Assembly: GCF_003058085.1 (NCBI RefSeq)
Contig: NZ_QBUD01000011.1
Location: 79,401-143,400, forward strand
Source: Yoonia sediminilitoris
GTDB taxonomy: Bacteria; Pseudomonadota; Alphaproteobacteria; Rhodobacterales; Rhodobacteraceae
Direction of reading: 5' to 3'
DNA: 64,000 nucleotides
This document shows, piece by piece, positions 8,511 to 17,077 of the stretch (position 1 is the stretch's first letter; every line of letters starts with the position of its first letter). The position numbers and the translations under genes are program-made. Below the pieces are notes generated by a model, which made no database searches, was not told the DNA's origin, and saw nothing but the letters and a program-made list of their open reading frames with translations.

Positions 8511-9100
8511 AGTGTCATGCCCTGATTGGCCTGCTTCTGGCCGGATGCGCAGGCCATTCAGGTTCAGATGCGGCCGCCATACGCGATGCTTTGACGCCCG
8601 TGCGCGTCGCGGCGATCAATGTACCCTTGCTGTTTTCCGTGTCCACGCGCGCAAATCTGGGCGCAACCCTTGTCCCTGTTGCACAAAACGGCCCTGTCCG
8701 GACCTGGCGCACGGCGGACGCGGTCCAGATATCAACCGCAGAGGGGATCGTTGTCGCAACGCGCGGTCTGGGTGATGATCTGATGTCAGCCGATGCATCG
8801 GCCCTGTTGCGGGCATTGCCAGCAGGCGGCGGGCAATATTTGCGCCACACCAGCAGGCTTGACGGCAATTTCGGCACCATTTTTGAGGCGTGGTCATGCC
8901 AGCTTCGCACTCTTGGCCCCGATGTTGTGCAGACCCCATTGGCGCAGGTGTCCGTGATCCGGTTCGAAGAAACCTGTACGGGCGGCGACGCTATATTTGT
9001 GAACCTATACGGGCGTGCGCCGGATGGGACAATCTGGACCAGCCGGCAATGGATCGGTCCTGATCTGGGCTATCTGGATCTCGCGCTGATCCGCCCCTAA
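8507..9100 (+). CDS. yjbF: YjbF/GfcB-family lipoprotein
   Basis: A short signal peptide ends in the lipobox LLAGC, so the mature protein should be lipid-anchored at Cys14. The remaining part (197 residues in all) fits the YjbF/GfcB family found beside YjbH in polysaccharide operons. Conserved-looking pieces include ALTPVRVAAINVP near the start and a C-terminal TSRQWIGPDLGYLDL. It overlaps yjbH by ATGA, which implies translational coupling. The gene ends in CTAA, where the last three bases are its stop and the first three are the stop of the minus-strand Wzc-like gene. Confidence 0.85.
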   Translation: MKCHALIGLLLAGCAGHSGSDAAAIRDALTPVRVAAINVPLLFSVSTRANLGATLVPVAQNGPVRTWRTADAVQISTAEGIVVATRGLGDDLMSADASALLRALPAGGGQYLRHTSRLDGNFGTIFEAWSCQLRTLGPDVVQTPLAQVSVIRFEETCTGGDAIFVNLYGRAPDGTIWTSRQWIGPDLGYLDLALIRP

Positions 9101-11133
9101 TTCTGGTAGTAGGCCCGCCCATAATCTGCCAGATGCACCCCGCCATAATGGCGCCCCCGCTTTGCGTCGATTTGTGACAAAACAAGCCCCGCGAGGGGCG
9201 CACGCACTGCCGTAAGCGCGTGCAGACCTGATGCGACCAGCCGCTTGTCGGTCCTTTCCCACCGCACGTTATAAATCACCGCGTCACAATGTTGGGCCAG
9301 CAAACGCGCGTCTGGAACCGGCAGCACAGGAGGCGCGTCAAGAATAATGAAGTCATACTGCGCCCGCAATGCATCAAGAAATGCGCCGCAATCGTCGCTG
9401 GAAAACAGATCAGCGGGGTTCTGACGCATCGACGTGCTGGCAAGGATATCCGCACCCAGCCGGGGGTCGCGCGATGTGGCCTGAGACAGTGGAATCTGAC
9501 CCGCGACGACCTGCCCAAAATCATGCCCGTTGCAATCGAGGTAACGCAGGAACGAGGGCTGCCTGATATCCGCTTCCACTAGCAGGACATTCTTCTTTAG
9601 GCTGGCAAGGTGATGTGCCAACGCGATGGACTGGGTTGTCTTGCCCTCGCCCGCGACGCTGGATGTGGACAAAATGACCTGCGGAACCCGGTCCGGATCA
9701 GACAAAAGCAGTGACGTGCGCAGATTGCGGAATGCCTCTGCCGCCGCCGACATTGGTTTGGCGTTAAGGTAATCCAGAAGTTGCCCGGGCTTGCGGATTT
9801 TCAGGCGCGGCACCTGCGTCAGGACCTGTTCCCCGGTCGTTGATGCCATCCCTTCAGCACTCACAAACCCCTTGCGCAGGGCCGAACGCAGCAGCACAAT
9901 TGCCACCCCCAACGCGGAGCCCAGAAGTGTCGCCATAAGCAAAATCAACAGTTTGCGCGGGGCGACATACGTTCCAGCGGTGGCATGCGTCAGGATGCGG
10001 CTGTCTGCATGCTGCAAGCCGCGCTGGATGCTGGTTTCCTGTAGCCGGGCCAGAAATGTTTCATAAAGCACCCGTGTTGCGTCAGCTTCGCGGCGCAATT
10101 GTTGCTGTCTTACCAGCGTTGCGGATTGTTCGTCCAATTGCTGGTCGATACTGTCTTGAAACAACTTCAGGGCCGCCTCCTGTTCGGCAAACCGTGACAG
10201 TGATGCGGCCAGTCGCGCCCGTTCGTTCCCGGTGGATATGGGCGATATTGCGGGCTCTGCGCCAAGGTCAAGCAGCTTGCCTTGCGTGGATTGCATGGCG
10301 CGGCGGGTGTCCTGCAAACGGTTTTGCGTTTCAATGGACTGACGGCTGAGAGCTTCCAGCACGGCGGTATCGTTGGCCTGGTGCGACATGATCAGATCGT
10401 TGACGGCGGTTTCCTTGGCCTCCAGTTCGATTTGCAGGTCATAGACCCGTTCAGACAGCCAGTTCACCGCCGATTCGGTTGCCTGCTGCTTTGATGTGAT
10501 CTGGTCGGCGATGTAGGTTTGGGCCAGCGTATTGGCGATGGTTGCCGATTTTTGCGGATCGCCGGTTTGGGCGGTAATGCGGAAAATGTAGGTGTCGCGC
10601 AGCACATCGACGCGCAGCGCGTTGGTCAGGTTTTCGACGGTCTTGTCCACCACTGCCGCTTTGGTGGGCGGCGGCGGGACCTGTCCGGTCAGAAGGTTGC
10701 GTGCCTGATTGCGCATGCCCGTGACCGACCAGCGGGGAATCGGCGTCAGATGCCGGTTGAATGCGGGGTCATTCAGCAAGTCCAACGCGGCAATCACCTG
10801 TTCCAACAGGTGCCGCGACCGCAAGATCGCCACTTCGGTATTCAGACTGCTTTGGTCTGTCGTCAACCCGCGCGCCAGATCTTCGACTGCCGACATTGGC
10901 CCTGTTCGCGCATCAATTTCCAGTGTTGCCGTGGCCGCATAACGGGGGCTGGCAATCGCAAAAGCGTAATAGCCCGCCGCGACCACAGCCAGCAACGTCG
11001 TGCCGGTGATCAGCAGCTTGCCCTGCCAGACCCTGCGCACCAATTGCATCACGTCCAGCGGCTCGATCCGCTCGACCTCGATCGCGGACAGGTTCTGAAT
11101 CTTGAGCGTGGTATCTTCGACCAACTTTGCCAT
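9097..11133 (-). CDS. Wzc-like polysaccharide co-polymerase / bacterial tyrosine kinase
   Basis: This 678-residue inner-membrane protein combines a Wzz chain-length domain with a cytoplasmic BY-kinase. The first membrane segment is at about residues 38-60. A coiled-coil-rich periplasmic region precedes a second segment near residues 390-410. The kinase domain shows Walker A VAGEGKTT at 493-500, the Walker A' strand LLVEAD at 517-522 and Walker B IILDAPP at about 596-602. A C-terminal tyrosine cluster lies at Y663, Y671, Y675 and Y676. The family controls polymer length and export through cyclic autophosphorylation of that cluster. It is divergent from the flippase gene and convergent with yjbF. 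A CtrA-type site lies in the divergent region. Confidence 0.92.
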   Translation of the reverse strand: MAKLVEDTTLKIQNLSAIEVERIEPLDVMQLVRRVWQGKLLITGTTLLAVVAAGYYAFAIASPRYAATATLEIDARTGPMSAVEDLARGLTTDQSSLNTEVAILRSRHLLEQVIAALDLLNDPAFNRHLTPIPRWSVTGMRNQARNLLTGQVPPPPTKAAVVDKTVENLTNALRVDVLRDTYIFRITAQTGDPQKSATIANTLAQTYIADQITSKQQATESAVNWLSERVYDLQIELEAKETAVNDLIMSHQANDTAVLEALSRQSIETQNRLQDTRRAMQSTQGKLLDLGAEPAISPISTGNERARLAASLSRFAEQEAALKLFQDSIDQQLDEQSATLVRQQQLRREADATRVLYETFLARLQETSIQRGLQHADSRILTHATAGTYVAPRKLLILLMATLLGSALGVAIVLLRSALRKGFVSAEGMASTTGEQVLTQVPRLKIRKPGQLLDYLNAKPMSAAAEAFRNLRTSLLLSDPDRVPQVILSTSSVAGEGKTTQSIALAHHLASLKKNVLLVEADIRQPSFLRYLDCNGHDFGQVVAGQIPLSQATSRDPRLGADILASTSMRQNPADLFSSDDCGAFLDALRAQYDFIILDAPPVLPVPDARLLAQHCDAVIYNVRWERTDKRLVASGLHALTAVRAPLAGLVLSQIDAKRGRHYGGVHLADYGRAYYQN

Positions 11134-11177
11134 GGCTTCGCCTTTTGCTGCACTAGGGCCAATTCACCACGCAAGGG

Positions 11178-11192
11178 TTAACCTCATGTTAA
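11178..11192 (+). promoter_or_regulatory. Putative full CtrA binding site (TTAA-N7-TTAA)
   Basis: TTAACCTCATGTTAA matches TTAA-N7-TTAA exactly. It lies between the start of the Wzc-like gene (11133, minus) and the flippase gene (plus), so it could act on either or both. It is the second full site in the same locus. Confidence 0.55.
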
Positions 11193-11260
11193 TCACAATG
11201 AATGACGAATGAAGCTTGAGTGTAGCGTCAGAACGGCGTGCTAAAGCGAGCGTCACATCA

Positions 11261-12520
11261 ATGATATTGTCCTATCTGTCGAGATTGGCAAAGGCCAGTG
11301 CAGCCCCGCTGATTGCGCTGCGTGGCGTCATCGTGGGTATCAATTTTGCTATCATGGTGGGCTTGGCCGGGTGGCTGGGTCTTGGTGTCTATGGTCAGTT
11401 GGCGGTGACATGGGGGCTGGCGCTTTTGGTGTCGGGCATCATCGGCGTTGGTGCGCCGCTGTTGTTGCTGCGCGCCTTGTCCGATGGCGACAAGATCCCG
11501 ATAGGGCGTTTGTGGATGATGACACTGGTCTATCCGGCGGGCATGTGTCTGGCGGGCTGGTGGCTGATGTCAGTCCTGTTGCCCACAATGCAGTGGGCCG
11601 TCATTTTTGGCGCAGCTTTTGCAGTTCATCTTTCTCAATGTCTGGCCAGCGTCATGCGCGCGCTGGGCAGCGTGTCATGGTCGATGTTCCTGCGCGACAG
11701 TGGGCCGCAGCTTGCCCTCGGGGTTGCCGGTTTTGCTGCTGCTGCGCAAAGCGCGCCAATCGTGGCCACAGCAGCCTTCCTGCTGGGTGGCGCGATCATT
11801 CCGGCGGGAATCTGGTGTTTGCGCCATCCAAAACGCGCCGAGGTTATCGGAGGCGCGCAAGCGCGGCCGTTTCCTAATGCACTTTGGGCCAATTCAGTGT
11901 TGGGTATGGGGGCCGCGCAGGCAGACATCATCGTCGGCGGTGCCTTTTTGTCACCTGAACAGATCGGGCTTTATGCCTTGCTGCGCCGGATCACCAATCT
12001 GGTGGTGTTGCCCGTCAGCGTGGCCACATGGGTGACATCGGTGCCAGTGGCCGCGGCGCACGGGGCGGGCGACCGGACAGCGCTTGCGCGACACAGCGCT
12101 CACGCCAGTCAGATTGCGATCATTCCCGGGATTGGCCTGTTGGTTGGCGCGGTCCTGGTCATGTTTTTGCTGCGGTCCTTTGGATTGCAGCAATGGGAAA
12201 ACGCGGGCGATCACTTGTTCCTGATCTTGCTGGGCAGTGCGCTTGTACAAATTAGCTTTGCGGCAAGCTTTACCGTCGCCACGCTTTGCCAGTTGGCGCA
12301 TTTCGCTGTCCTGTCCCGAATGCTGAGCATCGGGATCTACCTCTTAGTGGCCCTTCTGGCCGCGCCGCTTGGGCTGATGGCCAATGGGCTGGCTTATGTG
12401 ACTGGCGTGACAGCAGGCGGGCTGTTTTTATGGTGGATCGTGCTGCAAAGGGGTGGGATTGATACATCACTGATGGCGCTTTTTACGCGGAAAAAGGGGG
12501 CGGTATGGAAAACCTCCTGA
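11261..12520 (+). CDS. Wzx-type polysaccharide flippase (MOP superfamily)
   Basis: The sequence is almost wholly hydrophobic, with about 10-12 predicted membrane segments, and matches oligosaccharide flippases that move lipid-linked repeat units to the periplasm. The start is uncertain. I give the ATG at 11261 (MILSYLSRLAKAS); a TTG at 11216 would add 15 residues. Neither has a strong ribosome binding site. The 3' end overlaps the polymerase gene by 16 bases, which begins a tightly overlapping run to 17823. With the polymerase and the Wzc-like protein, it defines a Wzx/Wzy-dependent pathway. Confidence 0.87.
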   Translation: MILSYLSRLAKASAAPLIALRGVIVGINFAIMVGLAGWLGLGVYGQLAVTWGLALLVSGIIGVGAPLLLLRALSDGDKIPIGRLWMMTLVYPAGMCLAGWWLMSVLLPTMQWAVIFGAAFAVHLSQCLASVMRALGSVSWSMFLRDSGPQLALGVAGFAAAAQSAPIVATAAFLLGGAIIPAGIWCLRHPKRAEVIGGAQARPFPNALWANSVLGMGAAQADIIVGGAFLSPEQIGLYALLRRITNLVVLPVSVATWVTSVPVAAAHGAGDRTALARHSAHASQIAIIPGIGLLVGAVLVMFLLRSFGLQQWENAGDHLFLILLGSALVQISFAASFTVATLCQLAHFAVLSRMLSIGIYLLVALLAAPLGLMANGLAYVTGVTAGGLFLWWIVLQRGGIDTSLMALFTRKKGAVWKTS

Positions 12521-13869
12521 TTATTGCGTTGGGCGTGCTGGCCTGTTGGGTGCCTTTGGTTTTAGGGCAAAGGCACGGGATCATCCGTCTGGTATCCCCA
12601 ATGCATCTGGTTGCTTACTTCTGCTTTTTCGGGTTCCTGCTGAAGGTCAGCACATATGCTATTTTCCCTCAGTTCGCGTTTTTCCGGCGTTTTGTGGAAA
12701 ACTCTTGGGGGGACCAGCTTGGTGCGCTTTATCTGACGCTGTTCGTGTTGATGCTGTGCGCAGGATACCGGGTGGCGTGCGCGCGCACCAGCCGGGCCGA
12801 TGCCGCTGCCGCCGCGCGCATCATGGCGGGACATATTCAGGGGACGGGTTGGCTGGTTGCTGTCGCAGTGGGGTTTGCTGCGGGCACCATCGCCGTCATC
12901 TTGCAGGCGCGGGGTGTCTCTGCGCTTGATCCGGGGGTGGTCACGGCGCTGAACAGCGACAAGCAGATCAACGTCAATGCAAATGGCGTCGGGGCGACGC
13001 TGGCGGGGATCAAGACGTTCTTTATTGTGCCCAAATGCGCCTTTGTGATGTTGCTGGCGCACGCGATTGTCACCGGCAGCCGCTGGATTGCCGCGCTGGC
13101 GCTGTGTCTGGGTGGATTGTTGGTCTTCATCGCGCTTTTGTCCGGCGACCGGTTCGAACTGGTAGAATTGATGATTTTCGCACTTGCCACAGCGATGATT
13201 TTGGGCATGCGTCTGTCTGCGCGCAGACTGGTACCGGCGGGTGTGGCGCTGCTCTGCCTTGGGGCTGTGTCGGGATATATGACGCAGTTGCGCCTTGGTG
13301 TTGAGATCGGGTCAACCAGTGGGCTGTTGCTGCGTCAAATCGTGGGGTCCACCTATTTTCTGGATATCAACGCCGCTGTCATGGTCACAGACCGCGTTGA
13401 AACCGGCCAGATGCTGCTGGGGCAAAGCTATGGTTGGTGGAGCTTTGGCTGGGTGCCGCGGGCAATCTGGATTGACAAGCCTGCGATTGACCTGGGTGCA
13501 TTCTTTAAGCGCGAGGTGATGCAGGTCTATACCGGCGGTGCCCATAACGTCACCGGCCCCGGTGAAGCCTATATCAACTTTGGCTGGGCAGGTGTTTGTG
13601 TGGGCTTCATCCTTGGTTGGGTTTACCGCAAGGGTGAAGAATTCCTGCTCTCGCCCCTCGCCGCATTCCGGCAGGGCGCTTTTGTGTTCTACCCACTGGT
13701 TTTCTACCCGTTCGTTCAGGCGACGCTGCAATCCTCGTTTAGTGCGTTCATCGTCGGGGCGGCTGCGCAAAGCGTTCTTATCATTGCGATGATCCGGATT
13801 TTCATGGTCCGCTATGCCCTTTGGATTCCCCCCTTTCACCAAAATCGGAGCCGTCTCTATGTTGCTTAG
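12505..13869 (+). CDS. Wzy-type oligosaccharide repeat-unit polymerase
   Basis: A 454-residue membrane protein with about ten hydrophobic segments and a large extracytoplasmic loop between about residues 270 and 355, the layout of O-antigen/capsule polymerases. The loop carries SYGWWSFGWVPRAIW and a GPGEAYINFGWAG segment; short GEAYINFGW-like pieces are common in this family. Wzy proteins are poorly conserved, so the assignment rests on topology, this loop and the flippase neighbour. It overlaps the flippase by 16 bases and the following acetyltransferase by 11 bases. Confidence 0.82.
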   Translation: MENLLIIALGVLACWVPLVLGQRHGIIRLVSPMHLVAYFCFFGFLLKVSTYAIFPQFAFFRRFVENSWGDQLGALYLTLFVLMLCAGYRVACARTSRADAAAAARIMAGHIQGTGWLVAVAVGFAAGTIAVILQARGVSALDPGVVTALNSDKQINVNANGVGATLAGIKTFFIVPKCAFVMLLAHAIVTGSRWIAALALCLGGLLVFIALLSGDRFELVELMIFALATAMILGMRLSARRLVPAGVALLCLGAVSGYMTQLRLGVEIGSTSGLLLRQIVGSTYFLDINAAVMVTDRVETGQMLLGQSYGWWSFGWVPRAIWIDKPAIDLGAFFKREVMQVYTGGAHNVTGPGEAYINFGWAGVCVGFILGWVYRKGEEFLLSPLAAFRQGAFVFYPLVFYPFVQATLQSSFSAFIVGAAAQSVLIIAMIRIFMVRYALWIPPFHQNRSRLYVA

Positions 13870-14482
13870 ATCAACACTCAAATCGGTCTATTGGGCGGGT
13901 CGGGCCGGTGCTACTGCCTTGCGCCGCATCCGCCTGCTTGCCGCGACACGGATGCATCGGGCCACCCTTGCCACTGTCGGGCGGGGGTCGCGGTTTCAGC
14001 CCGGGGTCCGCTTTGCCAGCCCGGACAGGGTCAGCGTGGGCGAGGATTGTTATTTCTGGCGCGGGTGCAATGCCTCTGCCGAACTGTCGGACGCGCCATT
14101 AATTATCGAGGACGGTGTGCAGATCAACCGCGATGTGCATCTGGATACCACTGGCGGGCTGACCCTTGGGGCAGGCGTGCTGATTTCGGAAGGCGTGGTG
14201 ATTTACACCCATGATCACGGGCTCGACCCACGCGCAGCCCCACGAATGCTGCCCAAAACCATTGCCGCGGATGTCTGGATCGGCATGCGCGCAGTCATTA
14301 TGCCGCAATGCCGCCGCATCGGGCGCGGTGCGGTGGTGGGGGCGGGTGCCGTGGTGGTGCATGATGTGCCCGAAATGGCGATTGTCGGGGGAAATCCGGC
14401 GCGCATCCTGCGCTATCGCGATGATATGCGCGACGAATCCGAGGAGCCTGATTATATCTCTGTGATAGGGGCACGCGCGTGA
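13859..14482 (+). CDS. Hexapeptide-repeat acyltransferase (LbH family)
   Basis: The protein has the left-handed beta-helix hexapeptide pattern from about residue 45 onward (for example VSVGEDCYFWRG, then LTLGAGVLISEGVVI). A THDHG motif supplies the usual catalytic histidine, and the end is GAGAVVVHDVPEMAIVGGNPAR. Such enzymes acetylate sugars of surface polymers with acetyl-CoA. I start it at the ATG at 13859 (MLLRSTLKS), inside the end of the polymerase gene; a longer reading from 13814 is unlikely. The stop overlaps the GTG start of the next glycosyltransferase by four bases. Its target is probably a sugar of the repeat unit. Confidence 0.88.
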   Translation: MLLRSTLKSVYWAGRAGATALRRIRLLAATRMHRATLATVGRGSRFQPGVRFASPDRVSVGEDCYFWRGCNASAELSDAPLIIEDGVQINRDVHLDTTGGLTLGAGVLISEGVVIYTHDHGLDPRAAPRMLPKTIAADVWIGMRAVIMPQCRRIGRGAVVGAGAVVVHDVPEMAIVGGNPARILRYRDDMRDESEEPDYISVIGARA

Positions 14483-15615
14483 AAATCCTCCATGTTGCAC
14501 CGTCTTATTTCCCTGCAACAAAATGGGGTGGGCCAATCTGGTCAACAAAGGCGATTTGCGACGGGCTCGACCAGACGCCGGGCTTTGTTGTCCGGGTCCT
14601 GACGACGGATGCGGCCAGCCCCGCCCCGCGCGACAGGGTGGCACCGGCAGAATTGCCCTATAGGGTGGACTATGCGCGACGGGTGGCGGGCCACAGCATT
14701 GCACCCGGCCTTTTGGCGCGATTACCGACGGCTGTTGCATGGGCCGACGTGGTTCATCTGACCGCCACCTATAATTTCCCGACGCTGCCAACGATGGCTA
14801 TTGCGCGCACGTTGGGCAAACCGCTGGTCTGGTCGCCACGCGGCGCGCTTCAGGCGACGGCAAGCTGGGAGGATGCCCCGCGCAAAGGTGCGAAGGCAAC
14901 GTTTGAGCGTCTGGCACAGCTGCTGCGCCCGCGCGATACGGTGTTGCATGTGACATCTGACGCAGAGGCCGCAGAAAGTGTGACCCGCCTGCCGGATATT
15001 CAGACAGCGATGATCCCCAATTGTGTGGCGATTCCGACCTTGCAGCTGCGCGCGCCCCGAAAAGGCAACGGGTTGCGCCTGCTTTGTCTGGGGCGGATAC
15101 ACCCCAAAAAAGGTATAGACCTGCTGATTGACGCGCTGGCGCATTTGCCCGGGGCGGTGACTTTGGACATCTACGGCACAGGCGATGCCGATTATGTCCA
15201 AGCGCTTCGCAGTCTTGCGCAGCCCATGGGGGCGCGCATCCGCTTTCACGGCCATGTAGAGCGGGAACAGAAAACCGCGGCCTTTGCGAACGCTGACCTG
15301 TTCGTGCTGCCCAGTCATTCAGAGAACTTCGGGATCGTTGTGGCAGAGGCATTGGCGCACGCCGTACCCGTCCTGACCACAACAGCGACCCCTTGGACGG
15401 GATTACAGCGCATGCAGTGTGGCCGCTGCATGTCTCTGTATGATCATGATTTGCGGGACGAGATTACGCAACTGGCAGGGCAGGACCTTGCTGCGATGGG
15501 GCGATGCGGGCGCGACTGGATGCGCCGCGGCTTTTCCTCCTCGGCCATGACTGCCGCCTTTTGCGCCCTTTACCAGCGCCTTCTGGTGGCACCTTCAGCA
15601 CTGGTGACAGCATGA
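14479..15615 (+). CDS. Glycosyltransferase family 4 (GT-B fold)
   Basis: The N-terminus MKILHVAPSYFPATKWGGP is the usual acceptor-domain opening of GT4 enzymes. The C-terminal half has LRLLCLGRIHPKKGIDLLIDA and the donor-binding E-x7-E pattern in SENFGIVVAEAL. The start is GTG and overlaps the preceding stop by four bases. At 378 residues it has normal length. It is expected to add a hexose to the lipid-linked repeat unit on the cytoplasmic face; donor and linkage cannot be read from sequence. Confidence 0.92.
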   Translation: MKILHVAPSYFPATKWGGPIWSTKAICDGLDQTPGFVVRVLTTDAASPAPRDRVAPAELPYRVDYARRVAGHSIAPGLLARLPTAVAWADVVHLTATYNFPTLPTMAIARTLGKPLVWSPRGALQATASWEDAPRKGAKATFERLAQLLRPRDTVLHVTSDAEAAESVTRLPDIQTAMIPNCVAIPTLQLRAPRKGNGLRLLCLGRIHPKKGIDLLIDALAHLPGAVTLDIYGTGDADYVQALRSLAQPMGARIRFHGHVEREQKTAAFANADLFVLPSHSENFGIVVAEALAHAVPVLTTTATPWTGLQRMQCGRCMSLYDHDLRDEITQLAGQDLAAMGRCGRDWMRRGFSSSAMTAAFCALYQRLLVAPSALVTA

Positions 15616-16154
15616 GTGCGCAGGCGGACATACGCGCAAACCGAAGCACCCGCGTCTGGTCCTTCCAAACCCAGTTGGCCCGCCTGTGCTGGGGCCTGTC
15701 CTTGCCACTGTTTCGGTTCAGCCCGCGCCCGCTTTGGGCTTGGCGGGTATGGCTGTTGCGCCTGTTTGGTGCGCAGATCGGGCGGGCGGTCCATATCCAC
15801 CCCACTGTGCGGATTACCATGCCTTGGCATCTGCGCATTGATGACGAGGCCGCAGTAGGCGACCGGGCCATTCTATATGCGCTGGGAATGATCCATATCG
15901 AGGCCCGCGCGACCGTATCGCAATATGCGCATCTGTGCGCGGGCAGTCACGACCATCGCGACCCCGCGCGACCACTTCTGCGTCTGCCGATTTTTGTCGG
16001 GGCCGATGCGTGGGTCTGCGCCGATGCCTTTGTCGGGCCTGATGTGCGGATCGGGGCCGGGGCCATTCTGGGGGCGCGTGCCGTGGCGATGCGTGATTTG
16101 CCCGCAGGACAGCTTGGGGTCGGTAATCCGATGCAGGTGCGGGCCAAGTTATGA
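15612..16154 (+). CDS. WcaF-like putative acetyltransferase (LbH family)
   Basis: The protein (180 residues) shows hexapeptide repeats (GAQIGRAVHIHPTVRI, then VGADAWVCADAFVGPDVRIG) and the CAGSHDH motif typical of WcaF/colanic-acid-type acetyltransferases. The start at 15612 gives an ATGA overlap with the previous gene and is preferred over an upstream ATG at 15504 that would overlap it by 112 bases. It is the second acyltransferase of the locus, so the polymer may carry two different acetylation sites. Confidence 0.87.
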   Translation: MSAQADIRANRSTRVWSFQTQLARLCWGLSLPLFRFSPRPLWAWRVWLLRLFGAQIGRAVHIHPTVRITMPWHLRIDDEAAVGDRAILYALGMIHIEARATVSQYAHLCAGSHDHRDPARPLLRLPIFVGADAWVCADAFVGPDVRIGAGAILGARAVAMRDLPAGQLGVGNPMQVRAKL

Positions 16155-17077
16155 CCGAACTGACCGCTATCATCCTGACCAAGAACGAAGAATTGCACAT
16201 CGCCCGCGCGATCGCGTCGGTGCGCGCAATTGCGACACAAATTCTGGTCGTTGACAGCGGCTCAACCGACCAGACGGTTGCACTGGCGCAGCAGGCAGGT
16301 GCCCGCGTCTTGCAGAACCCATGGCGGAACTATGCATCACAGTTCAATTGGGGACTTGATCAGATCGGGGGCGCATCAGGCTGGGTCTTGCGGCTTGATG
16401 CCGATGAAATCGTGACGCCGGAGCTTGCCGCGCAAATCCAAAATGGTCTGGCGAAAATTTCTGACGCGGTTGACGGGGTCCATGTGGGCCGTCGCATGTG
16501 TTTTCAGGGCTGCCCTATCAGGTTTGGTGGTTTGTTTCCGACTGCGATGCTGCGCCTTTTTCGCAATGGGCGCGGGCGCTGCGAAGACCGCTGGATGGAT
16601 GAACATATCATTGTCACCGGGGGCACGGTGGCATGGTCAGGCTGTATCATTGATGACAACCGCAAGCCGCTTGATTGGTGGATTGACAAGCACAACGGAT
16701 ATGCCAGCCGCGAGGTCGTTGATATTCTCAATTGTCAATACAGGTTTTTGCCGCAGGTCGGTCGCGACCGTCTCAATGACGGGCAAGCGGGCGCAAAACG
16801 CTGGGTCAAGGACCATATCTATGGGCGGTTGCCCGGTGGTCTGCGTGCGGGGTTGTATTTTTTGTACCGCTACATTGCCCGCCTGGGTTTTCTCGACGGG
16901 CCGCAGGGCCGGTCGTTTCATGTGCTGCAAGGGTTTTGGTACCGCTATCTGGTCGATGCCAAGCTGTCCGAGGTCCGCGCCCATATGAAAACCACGGGCG
17001 CAAGCCCCCCCGACGCAATCCGGACCGTGCTGGGTATCGCGGTCGAGGCTGACATCCAAAGAAAGGTTGCCGCATGA
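16151..17077 (+). CDS. Glycosyltransferase family 2 (WaaE/KdtX-like)
   Basis: The GT-A start TAIILTKNEELHI leads to VVDSGSTDQT, and the metal-binding acidic motif is RLDADE. Later WMDEHIIV-type residues are typical of the WaaE branch, which includes LPS core beta-glucosyltransferases. The length of 308 residues is a little above the WaaE norm because of a helical C-terminal tail. Genes on both sides overlap by four bases. It probably adds a sugar to the exopolysaccharide repeat unit rather than to LPS, given its position inside the Wzx/Wzy operon. Confidence 0.9.
   Translation: MTELTAIILTKNEELHIARAIASVRAIATQILVVDSGSTDQTVALAQQAGARVLQNPWRNYASQFNWGLDQIGGASGWVLRLDADEIVTPELAAQIQNGLAKISDAVDGVHVGRRMCFQGCPIRFGGLFPTAMLRLFRNGRGRCEDRWMDEHIIVTGGTVAWSGCIIDDNRKPLDWWIDKHNGYASREVVDILNCQYRFLPQVGRDRLNDGQAGAKRWVKDHIYGRLPGGLRAGLYFLYRYIARLGFLDGPQGRSFHVLQGFWYRYLVDAKLSEVRAHMKTTGASPPDAIRTVLGIAVEADIQRKVAA

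Noticed and set aside
11216..11260. TTG start for the Wzx-type flippase at 11216
   Set aside because: It lacks a ribosome binding site and adds a polar leader; the ATG at 11261 begins directly at the first amphipathic helix. This remains uncertain.
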